From an uncultured Eubacteriales bacterium (GTDB taxonomy: Bacteria > Bacillota > Clostridia > Oscillospirales > UBA644): a stretch of DNA of 64,000 bases. Below are positions 23,572 to 31,952 of the stretch, in pieces (positions within the stretch are counted from its first letter, which is position 1; each line of letters begins with the position of its first letter). The notes beneath the pieces are model-generated. The model did not search any database. It was not told the origin of the DNA and saw only the letters and a list, made by a program, of their open reading frames with translations. Made by a program: the position numbers and the translations under genes. Where the stretch lies: the NCBI GenBank assembly GCA_959604355.1, contig CAUHAO010000008.1, forward strand, positions 5,008 to 69,007, in the 5' to 3' direction.

Positions 23572-24813
23572 TCAGGAAAAATATCCGTCAAGTACAATAA
23601 CACGGAATTCATAGTCCGGGTTATCATATACCAAAGTCAATGCCTCATTGTTCGTATACAATGTGAAATTTGAACGGGATGTTATACATGGAATTACCGA
23701 GTACAGAAATCTTGTTATTATCATTGAATGATTCCATGTAGTCGATGAGGGGTCGTTCTTTCTCTGCATCAAGTCTCCGACATCGTATGTGTAATACACA
23801 TATTCGGGCGTGTAGGGTTCAATGAATTCAACATAATGTCCATACGGGCCGGAGCCTGAGGAGTTGGAAGTCAGAAAACTATATAGGCTGTTAACGCTGC
23901 TCCATGTTGCAGAACGGTTGTTCATTCCGTGGAAATACCAGCCTGAACTCGAACTGCCGTTGTCTTTAAAGTTGCTTCCGCCTGCGAGAATCGCATGGGA
24001 GACAAAATTTGTACAGTCCCAGCCCCCCTGTGTCGCAAAATCCACATACGAAGTGGCAAGAGACGACCCTCGTGTAGGATTTGTTAAAGAGCAGTTTGCT
24101 TTTGCCCATGTTACCATAGCGGATTTGTCAAGCGCGTTAACGCTTCTTTGGAGATTCGCACTGTTTGTTTCCGGAATATATACAGAATCGTTGTTAAGCT
24201 TTTCCTTTAACTTGGAAATCGATATCTTTGATTTTCCGGCAAGTTCGGAAGCTTTGCGCTGAACATTTTCCTTATTAACGGAAATTTCCGGATTTTCAAT
24301 AAATTCTTCAAAGGAAATTATTCCTCTTGTTGATTCGTCAAAATGGTTTTCGCAATATATGTCTTCGATTTTATAAACGCCGTTTCTAACGGAAATCCTC
24401 ACATAAGCACCTTCGCCGAAACCCGAAGCATCTGCCGGGTCGTCATAATAGAAAGACACATCGTTTTTTATGAAACAATAGTAGTTGCTTCCGATTACTT
24501 TTTCTTCCAGAATTTCCTGCTTTACTGTGAAGTCGTGATGTATGATCCCTAATACTTTTATTGCGGTATTACAAGCGGCTTTATGTTCCATATAAGATTT
24601 AAGGTCATTGCTTAAAGAATACTTGTCATCTGCGATTTTTTTCTCTGTATAAACAGAGCAATAGAAATCTTTGATATAATCTTTTGCTATTTCAGAACAT
24701 TGTTTGCGTGATATGGCGTCTTTTTCAGTCACTGCACTTATAGAAACGGACGCTGCGAACAATGTGAATATAAGAGATGAGATCAAAATAAATATAATTG
24801 TTTTTTTAAACAT
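23572..24813 (-). CDS. Secreted Amidase_6 domain protein (putative cell-wall hydrolase)
   Basis: The 413-residue protein has a signal peptide, an N-terminal region of about 200 residues without recognised domain, and a C-terminal Amidase_6 domain (from about residue 225). The catalytic cysteine is probably in GWDCTNFVSHAILAGG and the histidine in TTWNHSMIITR. The family is papain-like and often acts on peptidoglycan or peptides outside the cell. AGGAGGCGT precedes the start. The gene is first in a two-gene unit with the PstS-like lipoprotein, from the promoter at 25000-25028. The AT-rich composition suggests a different history from its neighbours. Confidence 0.75.
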   Translation of the reverse strand: MFKKTIIFILISSLIFTLFAASVSISAVTEKDAISRKQCSEIAKDYIKDFYCSVYTEKKIADDKYSLSNDLKSYMEHKAACNTAIKVLGIIHHDFTVKQEILEEKVIGSNYYCFIKNDVSFYYDDPADASGFGEGAYVRISVRNGVYKIEDIYCENHFDESTRGIISFEEFIENPEISVNKENVQRKASELAGKSKISISKLKEKLNNDSVYIPETNSANLQRSVNALDKSAMVTWAKANCSLTNPTRGSSLATSYVDFATQGGWDCTNFVSHAILAGGSNFKDNGSSSSGWYFHGMNNRSATWSSVNSLYSFLTSNSSGSGPYGHYVEFIEPYTPEYVYYTYDVGDLMQRKNDPSSTTWNHSMIITRFLYSVIPCITSRSNFTLYTNNEALTLVYDNPDYEFRVIVLDGYFS

Positions 24814-24993
24814 ATTGACGCCTCCTGTTTTTCTGATTTCTAAAAATTTGACCGATTCAATTATACAACACAGATTGCTGTTTTGTATTAAATCACCTCC
24901 TGATTTTTTCTGATTTGTAAAAAGTTGATTGGATTAGTTATGAAACGCGAACATGCCGTTTCATATTAAACCACCTCCCAAAAGGTTTATACT
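24814..24993 (-). promoter_or_regulatory. Duplicated leader of the amidase operon with three Shine-Dalgarno sites
   Basis: Read on the minus strand, GGAGG occurs three times, at about 24978, 24899 and 24828. Units between them share AAATCAGAAAAA-CAGGAGG and GGAGGTGRTTTAATA words, so the leader is a decayed tandem duplication of about 75 bp. The first unit keeps a start codon and an eight-codon frame (MKRHVRVS, 24964-24938); in the second the ATG has become ATA. Confidence 0.7.
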
Positions 24994-24999
24994 ATATAT

Positions 25000-25028
25000 A
25001 TGGTACCATATCTGCCATAATTTGTCAA
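25000..25028 (-). promoter_or_regulatory. Promoter of the amidase-lipoprotein operon
   Basis: On the minus strand TTGACA (25028-25023) and TACCAT (25005-25000) are 17 bp apart. The transcript would carry a leader of about 180 nt. Confidence 0.7.
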
Positions 25029-25122
25029 TAATATTTTACTGATATTTATATTTTTGTGTTATTTTTATAATAAACTCACATATTGAGCTTAGTAATACAA
25101 AAGTCTTTTGTAATAAATTTAT

Positions 25123-25152
25123 AAGCCTCCAAACTGTCAAGTTTGGAGGCTT
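25123..25152 (-). terminator. Terminator of the arg operon (possibly bidirectional)
   Basis: AAGCCTCCAAACT (25123-25135) and AGTTTGGAGGCTT (25140-25152) form a perfect 13-bp stem with a 4-nt loop. On the minus strand it is followed by ATAAATTTATT. It lies downstream of argF and upstream of the amidase promoter. Confidence 0.75.
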
Positions 25153-25212
25153 TACATTATTTATCCACAGTTTCAACGCGCCGGGACACGCTTTTCCGCC
25201 TTTTCGCGCGCT

Positions 25213-25286
25213 TTTTGCGCCTTTGAAAGGCTCTTTTTCGTACCTTTTGCGTCTTTGAAAGGCTCTTTTTCGTACCTTTTGCGTCG
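25213..25286. repeat. Tandem 32-bp repeat, 2.3 copies
   Basis: Units at 25213-25244 and 25245-25276 differ at one base, and a partial third follows to 25286. Each contains GCCTTTGAAAGGC or a near variant, which is itself palindromic. It lies in the 3' flank of argF. Confidence 0.9.
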
Positions 25287-25334
25287 TCGTTTTCACGTCT
25301 TAAGCATCGTAGCCGATTTATCGCCGCTGCCGCG

Positions 25335-26321
25335 TCACAGCGTTTCCGCCATGACTGCCTTTATGGTGTGCATACGGTTTTCCGCCTGGTCGAACACGAT
25401 CGAGCGGTCGCTCTCGAACACCTCGTCCGTGACTTCCATGCAGTCCAGACCGAATTTATCGAAGATCGCTTTGCCGGTCGTCGTCTTGAGGTCGTGGAAC
25501 GCGGGCAGACAATGCATGAACTTCGCGTTCGGCTTTGCAACGTCAAAAAATTCCTTCGTCACGCGGTACGGCGCAAGGTCACGTATACGTTCCGCCCAAA
25601 CCTCTTCGGGTTCGCCCATCGACACCCACACGTCCGTATATATCACGTCCGCGTCCGTTAGGGCTTTTATCGGGTCGGTCTCGTACGATATCTTCGCGCC
25701 CGTCTGCGCGGCTATCTCGTCGCATTTCGCTTTCAGCTCCGCGACGGGGAAGTAGCTCTCCTTCGGCGCGCAAGCCGTAAAATCCATGCCCATCTTCGCG
25801 CAGCCCACCATAAGCGAGTTGCCCATGTTGTAACGCGCGTCGCCCATATAGACGAATTTTATTCCCTTGAGATATCCGAAATGCTCTTTTATCGTCATGA
25901 AGTCGGCGAGTATCTGCGTCGGGTGCGCCTCATTTGTCAAGCCGTTCCAGACGGGGACACCCGCGTATTTTGCCAGCGTCTCGACGATGTCCTGCCCGTA
26001 GCCGCGGTATTCGATGCCCGCGAACATACGTCCGAGAACACGCGCCGTGTCGGGGATGCTCTCCTTTTTGCCTATCTGCGAGCCGACGGGGTCGAGGTAG
26101 ACACAGCTCATTCCCAGGTCTGCCGCCGCGACTTCAAACGAGCAGCGCGTTCTCGTACTCGTTTTTTCAAAAATCAGCGCAATGTTCTTGCCCTCGTGCA
26201 GACGGTGCGGAATGCCCGCCTTTTTCATGCTCTTGAACTTCTCCGCGCTGCCTATCAGCCACGATATCTCCTCGGGCGTAAAATCCAGAATTTTGAGAAA
26301 ACTCCTGCCTTTGAGTATCAT
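25335..26321 (-). CDS. argF: Ornithine carbamoyltransferase
   Basis: This enzyme makes citrulline from ornithine and carbamoyl phosphate in arginine synthesis. The 328 residues contain the carbamoyl-phosphate motif FEKTSTRTRCSFE (about residues 51-63), the HPTQ motif and the ornithine-binding HCLPAF loop (about 271-276). It is last in the operon argG-argH-argF, 22 bp after argH. A catabolic role in the arginine deiminase pathway is less likely, as no arcA or arcC is present. Confidence 0.95.
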   Translation of the reverse strand: MILKGRSFLKILDFTPEEISWLIGSAEKFKSMKKAGIPHRLHEGKNIALIFEKTSTRTRCSFEVAAADLGMSCVYLDPVGSQIGKKESIPDTARVLGRMFAGIEYRGYGQDIVETLAKYAGVPVWNGLTNEAHPTQILADFMTIKEHFGYLKGIKFVYMGDARYNMGNSLMVGCAKMGMDFTACAPKESYFPVAELKAKCDEIAAQTGAKISYETDPIKALTDADVIYTDVWVSMGEPEEVWAERIRDLAPYRVTKEFFDVAKPNAKFMHCLPAFHDLKTTTGKAIFDKFGLDCMEVTDEVFESDRSIVFDQAENRMHTIKAVMAETL

Positions 26322-26343
26322 AGTCCCTTCCTTTCCGCGCCTT

Positions 26344-27714
26344 TCACAGCGCTTTTCTCACCGCCGCTATCTGCGCGTCGACGGAAGCCTTTGCCGTTCC
26401 GCCCTGCGACGTACGCTTTTGCATGCATGCGGTGATGTCTATCTCTTTATATAAATCTTCATCAAAAAGCTCGCATATTGCTTTGTATTCGCTCATCGCA
26501 AGCTCTTCCGCCACGACGCCGAGCGACGTGCATTTCGCAACGACCTGCCCCGCGACCTTGTACGCCGCACGGAAGGGCATGCCTTTGCCGACGAGCCAGT
26601 CCGCTATGTCGGTCGCGTTGATGAAGCCTTCCTGCGCCGCGCGTTTCATCGTGTCCGCGTGTACCGTCATCTGCGCCACCATCGGAGTCATCACATCCAC
26701 GCACATTTTCAGCGTGTCTGCCGCATCAAAGACATTCTCCTTGTCTTCCTGCATATCCTTATTGTACGCCAGCGGGAGGCCCTTGAGAACCGTCAGCATC
26801 GCCACGAGGTCCCCGTAAACGCGCCCCGTCTTGCCGCGCACAAGCTCCGCCATGTCGGGATTTTTCTTCTGCGGCATTATCGACGAACCGGTCGTGTACG
26901 CTTCGGGCAGAGTGACGAAGCCGAATTCCTTCGTCGACCACAGTATCATCTCTTCCGCGAAACGCGACAGATGCATCATCGTCATGGCGCAGCACGAAAT
27001 GAATTCCACGCAGAAGTCTCTGTCGGAAACGCTGTCAATGCTGTTTGCGGTAACGCCGTCAAAACCGAGCGCCGCCGCCTCAAACTCTCTGTCGGTAGGG
27101 TAAGTCGTGCCCGCCAGCGCGCACGCGCCGATGGGGGATATGTTGATTCTTTTGCGGCAGTCGGAAAATCTGTCGATGTCGCGCAGAAGCATCATCGCGT
27201 AAGCCATTATCTGATGCGCGAAGCTTACGGGCTGAGCGCGCTGTAAATGCGTGTAGCCGGGCATGACGGAGTCCGTGTTTTCCTGCGCGCGGTCACATAT
27301 CGCGCCGATGAGGGCTTTTATCGCCGAAACGAGGCTGTCCGTCACGTCACGCAGATACATTCGCGTGTCAAGCGCCACCTGGTCGTTGCGGCTGCGCGCA
27401 GTATGAAGCTTTTTACCTACGTCACCCACGCGTTCCGTCAACACCTGCTCGACGAACATGTGTATGTCCTCGGCGGTCATGTCTATCTGCAGACGTCCGG
27501 CGTCGAGGTCTTCAAGTATGCCTTTGAGCCCCGCCGTGAGCGCGTCCGCGTCATCGGGAGTTATTATTCCCTGCTTTGCAAGCATGCGCGCGTGCGCAAT
27601 GCTTCCTTTTATATCCTGGGCGTACATACGCTTGTCGACCGCGATGGACGAGTTGAAGTCGTCCGCGAGCTTCGCCGTCTGAGCGTCTGTCAGTCCCTGC
27701 CACATCTTAGCCAT
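26344..27714 (-). CDS. argH: Argininosuccinate lyase
   Basis: ArgH splits argininosuccinate into arginine and fumarate. The 456-residue product has the superfamily signature GSSIMPQKKNPD (about residues 276-287), with the catalytic serine in this loop, and an N-terminal start MAKMWQGLTDAQTAKLADDF. It overlaps the argG stop by 8 bases, and its GGAGAAG site is inside argG, so translation is probably coupled. Confidence 0.97.
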   Translation of the reverse strand: MAKMWQGLTDAQTAKLADDFNSSIAVDKRMYAQDIKGSIAHARMLAKQGIITPDDADALTAGLKGILEDLDAGRLQIDMTAEDIHMFVEQVLTERVGDVGKKLHTARSRNDQVALDTRMYLRDVTDSLVSAIKALIGAICDRAQENTDSVMPGYTHLQRAQPVSFAHQIMAYAMMLLRDIDRFSDCRKRINISPIGACALAGTTYPTDREFEAAALGFDGVTANSIDSVSDRDFCVEFISCCAMTMMHLSRFAEEMILWSTKEFGFVTLPEAYTTGSSIMPQKKNPDMAELVRGKTGRVYGDLVAMLTVLKGLPLAYNKDMQEDKENVFDAADTLKMCVDVMTPMVAQMTVHADTMKRAAQEGFINATDIADWLVGKGMPFRAAYKVAGQVVAKCTSLGVVAEELAMSEYKAICELFDEDLYKEIDITACMQKRTSQGGTAKASVDAQIAAVRKAL

Positions 27715-28939
27715 TTTTCTTCTCCGTCTTTGCGTCTGCCAACGCCTGTACCTTTATCGGCAGACCGAAGAGGTTGATGAATCCAGCGGAATCCTTTTGG
27801 TCGTAGTCGCTCTCGCCGAATGTCGCGATATCCTCGCTGTAAAGAGAATACGGGCTGGTAACGCCGGCGTTGATGATGTTGCCCTTGTAGAGCTTGAGTT
27901 TTACGGAACCTGTGACGCGCTCCTGAGTCTTGTCGACGAACGCGGAGAGCGCTTCGCGCAGGGGGGTGAACCATTGACCGTTATATACGAGTTCGCCGAA
28001 GGTTATCGAAAGCTTCGCCTTCTCGTGAGCGGTGAGCTTGTCAAGGCATATCGTTTCAAGAACGTTGTGCGCGTGATAAAGTATCGCTCCGCCGGGAGTT
28101 TCGTAAACGCCGCGGCTCTTCATGCCGACAAGACGGTTTTCGACGATGTCGAGCAGTCCGATACCGTTTTTGCCTCCGAGCTCGTTGAGCTTGAGGATTA
28201 TATTCTTCGCGCTCATTTTTTCGCCGTCGAGCGCAACGGGACAGCCCTTTTCAAAGTCGAGCGTCACATAAGTCGGAACGTCGGGCGCGTTGATGGGGGA
28301 TACGCCCATTTCCAAAAAGCCTTCCTTCTCGTACTGCGGCTCGTTTGCCGGGTCTTCGAGGTCGAGACCTTCGTGCGACAGATGCCAGAGGTTCTTATCT
28401 TTGGAGTAGTTCGTTTCGCGGTTTATCTTGAGCGGTATGTTGTGCGCTTCGGCGTAGTCGATTTCTTCATCACGGGATTTTATCGACCACTCACGCCACG
28501 GAGCGATTATCTTCATGTCGGGAGCAAAATGCTTTATCGCAAGCTCGAAACGCACCTGGTCGTTGCCTTTGCCGGTGCAGCCGTGAACGATTGCGTCGGC
28601 TTTTTCCTTGATGGCAATTTCAACAAGCGCTTTCGCAATGCAGGGGCGCGCATGGCTCGTGCCGAGCAGATATTCTTCGTACTTCGCGCCCGCCTTCATC
28701 GTCGGAATGATGTAATTGTCAACATAGTCGTCGGTAAGATCGAGCACGTACAGCTTCGACGCGCCCGTCTTGAGTGCCTTTTGCTCAAGTCCTTCAAGCT
28801 CGTCCGCCTGACCGACGTTGCCCGAAACGGCGACTACTTCGCAGTTGTTGTAATTTTCCTTGAGCCACGGGATGATTATCGACGTGTCAAGTCCGCCGGA
28901 ATACGCCAGAACTACCTTTTTTATGTCTTTCTTATCCAT
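27707..28939 (-). CDS. argG: Argininosuccinate synthase
   Basis: ArgG joins citrulline and aspartate using ATP. The 410 residues have the N-type ATP pyrophosphatase P-loop (LAYSGGLDTSI, about residues 12-22) and the family motif GCTGKGNDQVRFE (about 120-132). GAGAGG precedes ATG 28939. It is first in the argGHF operon, behind a consensus promoter and ArgR-like half sites. Confidence 0.97.
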   Translation of the reverse strand: MDKKDIKKVVLAYSGGLDTSIIIPWLKENYNNCEVVAVSGNVGQADELEGLEQKALKTGASKLYVLDLTDDYVDNYIIPTMKAGAKYEEYLLGTSHARPCIAKALVEIAIKEKADAIVHGCTGKGNDQVRFELAIKHFAPDMKIIAPWREWSIKSRDEEIDYAEAHNIPLKINRETNYSKDKNLWHLSHEGLDLEDPANEPQYEKEGFLEMGVSPINAPDVPTYVTLDFEKGCPVALDGEKMSAKNIILKLNELGGKNGIGLLDIVENRLVGMKSRGVYETPGGAILYHAHNVLETICLDKLTAHEKAKLSITFGELVYNGQWFTPLREALSAFVDKTQERVTGSVKLKLYKGNIINAGVTSPYSLYSEDIATFGESDYDQKDSAGFINLFGLPIKVQALADAKTEKKNG

Positions 28940-28980
28940 TTTAATGTACCTCTCCGAATGATTTTTTTCATGTTGCGGCT

Positions 28981-29009
28981 ATTATACTCTTTTTAGCACG
29001 GTTTGTCAA
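28981..29009 (-). promoter_or_regulatory. Consensus SigA promoter of argGHF
   Basis: On the minus strand TTGACA (29009-29004), 17 bp and TATAAT (28986-28981) form a perfect consensus, 42 bp from the argG start. Confidence 0.9.
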
Positions 29010-29016
29010 TAGAAAA

Positions 29017-29095
29017 CATGAATATTTATCCTATTATTCCGAATATCTTCACAATTAAATGAATATTATCGAAAAAATATGAATATATCCACTTA
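29017..29095. promoter_or_regulatory. Possible ArgR operator half sites upstream of argG
   Basis: TGAATATT-type words recur on the plus strand at about 29020, 29060 and 29080 in a very AT-rich stretch just upstream of the -35 element. ARG boxes are imperfect palindromes built on TGAAT/ATTCA half sites, so this is a plausible ArgR region. No complete palindrome is clear. Confidence 0.4.
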
Positions 29096-29275
29096 TAATT
29101 GCATAAAAACTCCTCATTCGTCGTTCGGGAGGAGAAATTCTGTATTTATATACCGGGCTTATCCTGTTTCCCTTTTTATAAAAAAGAATTTTCTTATATA
29201 AAGTTCACGTTTTTGACGCATGTAGAATCATCTTGGGAAGTATAATACCCGTAACAGCGAAAAGGGGTGATGAAA

Positions 29276-29878
29276 ATGGCGCAGGATCCGTATTCCGTCC
29301 TCGGCGTGCCGTCCACGGCGACCGATGACGAGGTCAAACGCGCCTATAAAGCGCTTGCGAAAAAATACCACCCCGACCTAAACCCCAACGATCCCACCGC
29401 GGAAGCGAAAATGAAGCAGATAAATGCCGCCTACGACGAAATAACCGCTATCCGCAGCGGCAAAAAGACATACACCCAACAGCGTCAGAACCCCTACGGC
29501 GGCTACACGGACTACGGACATGGCTACGGCAATTACACGGGCTACGGACACGGCTACGGCAATTACACGGGCTACGGACAGGATAACGGCAGCGGCGGCT
29601 ATACGGATTACGGCAGAAAGCGCCGCACGAATCCATATGCAGACGACCCCGCGACGGATGATCCCGCAAATGATACGCCGCGCTACACACGCGTAACGTT
29701 GACTCCGTTCGGCTTGCTTCGCGTGATAGGCAAAATCATTCTCGTGCAGCTGATTCTCTCGTTCCTGCTGCGCGCATGCTCCGTGTTGGCTGCCGCGCCT
29801 TTCCGCTATACGGACGCAGGCACGGGCGCAAAAACCGAGCAGACTGAAATTTATGACGAAAAAGAGGTTTATTCATAA
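29276..29878 (+). CDS. J-domain membrane protein with Tyr/Gly repeats
   Basis: The 200-residue product has an N-terminal J-domain (about residues 3-65) with the HPD motif in KKYHPDLNPN, which stimulates DnaK-type chaperones. It continues into a Gly/Tyr/Asn-rich segment with two exact copies of YGHGYGNYTG and one membrane segment (about residues 155-175). There is no zinc finger or C-terminal DnaJ domain, so it is not DnaJ itself. AAGGGG lies 8 nt before ATG 29276; GTG 29267 and ATG 29270 overlap that site. It overlaps the next gene by one base. Confidence 0.8.
   Translation: MAQDPYSVLGVPSTATDDEVKRAYKALAKKYHPDLNPNDPTAEAKMKQINAAYDEITAIRSGKKTYTQQRQNPYGGYTDYGHGYGNYTGYGHGYGNYTGYGQDNGSGGYTDYGRKRRTNPYADDPATDDPANDTPRYTRVTLTPFGLLRVIGKIILVQLILSFLLRACSVLAAAPFRYTDAGTGAKTEQTEIYDEKEVYS
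29511..29570 (+). repeat. 30-bp tandem repeat inside the J-domain gene
   Basis: Two 30-bp units (TACGGACAYGGCTACGGC...) differ at one base and encode YGHGYGNYTG twice. A partial third copy follows. Confidence 0.85.
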
Positions 29879-30303
29879 TGTCAGGCAACGGTAAAAAATG
29901 GACGGAACGCGCCAAAGACTCCGTCATACGCTTCATGTACGGCAGATACGGCGCTGACGAACTGTATAAAGCGCTCATCATTCTCACCTTCGTGCTCATC
30001 GTCGCAAATCTTTTCGCGCGCACGTTTATTCTCTCCCTGCTCGAAGTTGCGGTATTCGTCTACGCGCTTTTCCGCTTCTTCTCTCGCAACCTTGAGGCAC
30101 GCCGCAAAGAAAACGCATGGTATACCGCACGTCTCGCGTCCGTCAAAAAGAGCTTCCGCATCGCAAAAGCCGCGTGGCGCGACCGCAAAACAAAGGTCTA
30201 CCGCGCCTGCCCGTCATGTAAAGAGGTGCTTCAGATCCCCAAAACGATGCGCGGCAGGGAAGTGCGATGCCCTAAATGCGGCTTCGTATTCCGCTTGAAG
30301 TGA
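29878..30303 (+). CDS. Membrane protein with C-terminal zinc ribbon, partner of the J-domain gene
   Basis: The 141-residue protein has two close hydrophobic segments (about residues 32-65), a basic middle and a C-terminal zinc ribbon with CPSC and CPKC (about residues 118-137, VRCPKCGFVFRLK). I do not recognise a named family. Its ATG shares one base with the stop of the J-domain gene (TAATG), so the two are co-translated and probably work together at the membrane. Confidence 0.65.
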   Translation: MSGNGKKWTERAKDSVIRFMYGRYGADELYKALIILTFVLIVANLFARTFILSLLEVAVFVYALFRFFSRNLEARRKENAWYTARLASVKKSFRIAKAAWRDRKTKVYRACPSCKEVLQIPKTMRGREVRCPKCGFVFRLK

Positions 30304-30333
30304 TATTTTCTCATTACTCCCTTAAAATACAGA

Positions 30334-30365
30334 AAAGCGTCGGAGCATTTATGCTCCGGCGCTTT
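30334..30365. terminator. Bidirectional terminator hairpin
   Basis: AAAGCG-T-CGGAGCAT (30334-30348) pairs with ATGCTCCG-G-CGCTTT (30351-30365). It lies between two convergent genes and has T-rich sequence on the minus-strand side. Confidence 0.75.
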
Positions 30366-30369
30366 GTGT

Positions 30370-31215
30370 TTATGTCTGTGAATTGCATGACGTGCAGGGT
30401 GACACGTCGCACGCGGTCGCTGCGGGCGGGAAAAATTCGTCCTGCGGGAACTCCATGCGATAGAACAGCGAGCACGGGTCGTTCTCGTCGGGACCGCAGC
30501 ATTCCTTTTCGGGGATGCAGAAGTCGAAGGACGGCACGATTATCTGCACATCGCGCATGAGTCTCACGATAGAGAACACGCCTATCGTCGCGAAAAGACG
30601 GTTGCCGTCTTCGGGGTCAACAAGGTCGCCGCTGAACGCCGCCTTGACTGCGGCGGGTATGGATGTTATGTCGCAGCAGCCGCATCCGCAGTTGCATTTC
30701 GGCTCTACGATCTTCGCGTCAAGAATGAGCGGAGTTACTACCTCGACTGTCGCTTTCGGCAGATTCGTGCGTCTGCCCAGCGCTATGTCGTCCGCACTCG
30801 GCACATACAGCGATGAGAATATGCTTGCGCCGCCTTCCGAGCCGAAAAGAATGACCTTTTTGTCCGCCGTCGCAAGTCCCGCAACTCTGGTGGGACGGCC
30901 TATTCCGGTGTAAACGTCGAACTGGGTAAGGAAAAAGTAGCGTATGTCAACGGTGTAGAAACCGCGGTTGAAGGGCAGTGCCTCCACGTCGATATACGAC
31001 CATATTATCTCCGCGCTGATGGGTTTGACGCTTACGGCGTTATTGATTACCTGCTGGGAATGCGCGTCAACGTATATGCGCAGATCCGTCATGCAGTCTC
31101 TGTCGCGGCAGCTGTCGTATACGCGGCTCACGTCCACACAGACGCGGTCCTCGCAGTGATGCTGTTCGCAGTTACAGCAGTTACAGCTGTTACAGTTATT
31201 ATTGTTATTTGCCAT
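30370..31215 (-). CDS. Conserved Clostridial Cys/Asn-rich protein of unknown function
   Basis: The 281-residue protein has no signal peptide or membrane segment. It starts with a poly-Asn and Cys cluster (MANNNNNCNSCNCCNCEQHH), followed by CVDVSRVYDSCRDRDCMTDL, a beta-rich middle, a second cluster (CNCGCGCCD, about residues 192-200) and a Cys-rich C-terminus. I recall similar CRDRDC proteins in many spore-forming Clostridia and suspect a spore-coat or metal-binding role, but the function is unknown. The frame extends to 31269; ATG 31215 has AGGAGG at 10 nt. It is a single gene. Confidence 0.6.
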   Translation of the reverse strand: MANNNNNCNSCNCCNCEQHHCEDRVCVDVSRVYDSCRDRDCMTDLRIYVDAHSQQVINNAVSVKPISAEIIWSYIDVEALPFNRGFYTVDIRYFFLTQFDVYTGIGRPTRVAGLATADKKVILFGSEGGASIFSSLYVPSADDIALGRRTNLPKATVEVVTPLILDAKIVEPKCNCGCGCCDITSIPAAVKAAFSGDLVDPEDGNRLFATIGVFSIVRLMRDVQIIVPSFDFCIPEKECCGPDENDPCSLFYRMEFPQDEFFPPAATACDVSPCTSCNSQT

Positions 31216-31298
31216 AGAAAATTTTCCTCCTGAGATGTCACAATAAAAGGACTTTGTGTCCGTTACCATATTATGACGGATCAGGAGGAAAGGTTCTT

Positions 31299-31511
31299 TC
31301 AGGGCATGTTCTTTTCCAGCTCGTCGATATCGTCGAGGCTGTCAAAATCGTTGCGGCGGATATGTGTCAGCTCGTGACACAGGGTAAGCTTCTGCTGGGA
31401 CTGCGCCATGTTCTGATTGATGAAAATATTGTAGTCTCCGTTATCGTCCACGACGGTGACTCCTTTGACTGTCGCCGGGAACCCGGCAAGTCTCACAAAA
31501 ATATCGTTCAA
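31299..31511 (-). CDS. Short ImmA/IrrE-type metallopeptidase
   Basis: The 70-residue protein carries a zinc-metalloprotease HExxH motif (LCHELTHIRRNDF) near its C-terminus and is much shorter than typical ImmA/IrrE proteins. It begins with TTG 31511 after an AAGGAAAGG site. It follows the HTH repressor gene by 20 bp. ImmA/IrrE proteases typically cleave a partner HTH repressor, so the pair may form a proteolytic switch. The small size leaves open a truncated protein. Confidence 0.65.
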   Translation of the reverse strand: MNDIFVRLAGFPATVKGVTVVDDNGDYNIFINQNMAQSQQKLTLCHELTHIRRNDFDSLDDIDELEKNMP

Positions 31512-31531
31512 CCGTACCTTTCCTTTCTTTA

Positions 31532-31921
31532 TTATTTTGACGTCTTTATTGCTTCTATAATCGCTACCGCTCTTTCTATATCTTCGCGACTTGCGTTCTT
31601 CGTTATAGAGAAAAGCATCTTCATTTCGGGTCTGTCCTTGAGCATACGGCGTATGTCGCGCACGTCTTCGTCGAAAAGCGGCGACGCGTCGTCATGTATT
31701 ACTTGCGTTACATCGTTTATGTCGAGCTTGTCGTTGAGAAGCACCTCAAGTGATATCGAGAAACAGTCGGATATCTTCTTGAGCATCGAGATGTCGGGCT
31801 CGCGGTTCGCGGTTTCCCACATTGCCACCGTGCTCAGCGCGACGCCGAGTTTTTCCGAAAGCTCTTTCTGTGTCAATCCGTCCCTTTTTCTTAACGCCTT
31901 GAGTTTTATATTAAATGTCAT
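31532..31921 (-). CDS. XRE-family HTH transcriptional regulator
   Basis: The 129-residue protein has an N-terminal Cro/CI-type helix-turn-helix (about residues 5-58, with GLTQKELSEKLGVALSTVAMW) and a helical C-terminus of unknown role. GAGG precedes the start. A 16-bp palindrome lies inside its own promoter (31963-31978), so it is probably autorepressed. The neighbouring short ImmA/IrrE peptidase is the expected antagonist. Confidence 0.85.
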   Translation of the reverse strand: MTFNIKLKALRKRDGLTQKELSEKLGVALSTVAMWETANREPDISMLKKISDCFSISLEVLLNDKLDINDVTQVIHDDASPLFDEDVRDIRRMLKDRPEMKMLFSITKNASREDIERAVAIIEAIKTSK

Positions 31922-31952
31922 TTTATATCGACCTCACATAAATTCTGAATAT

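Noticed and set aside
29100..29140. T-box or attenuator in front of argG
   Set aside because: The small CTCCTC/GAGGAG hairpin lies upstream of the argG promoter on the minus strand, and no T-box sequence (AGGGTGG-type) is present.
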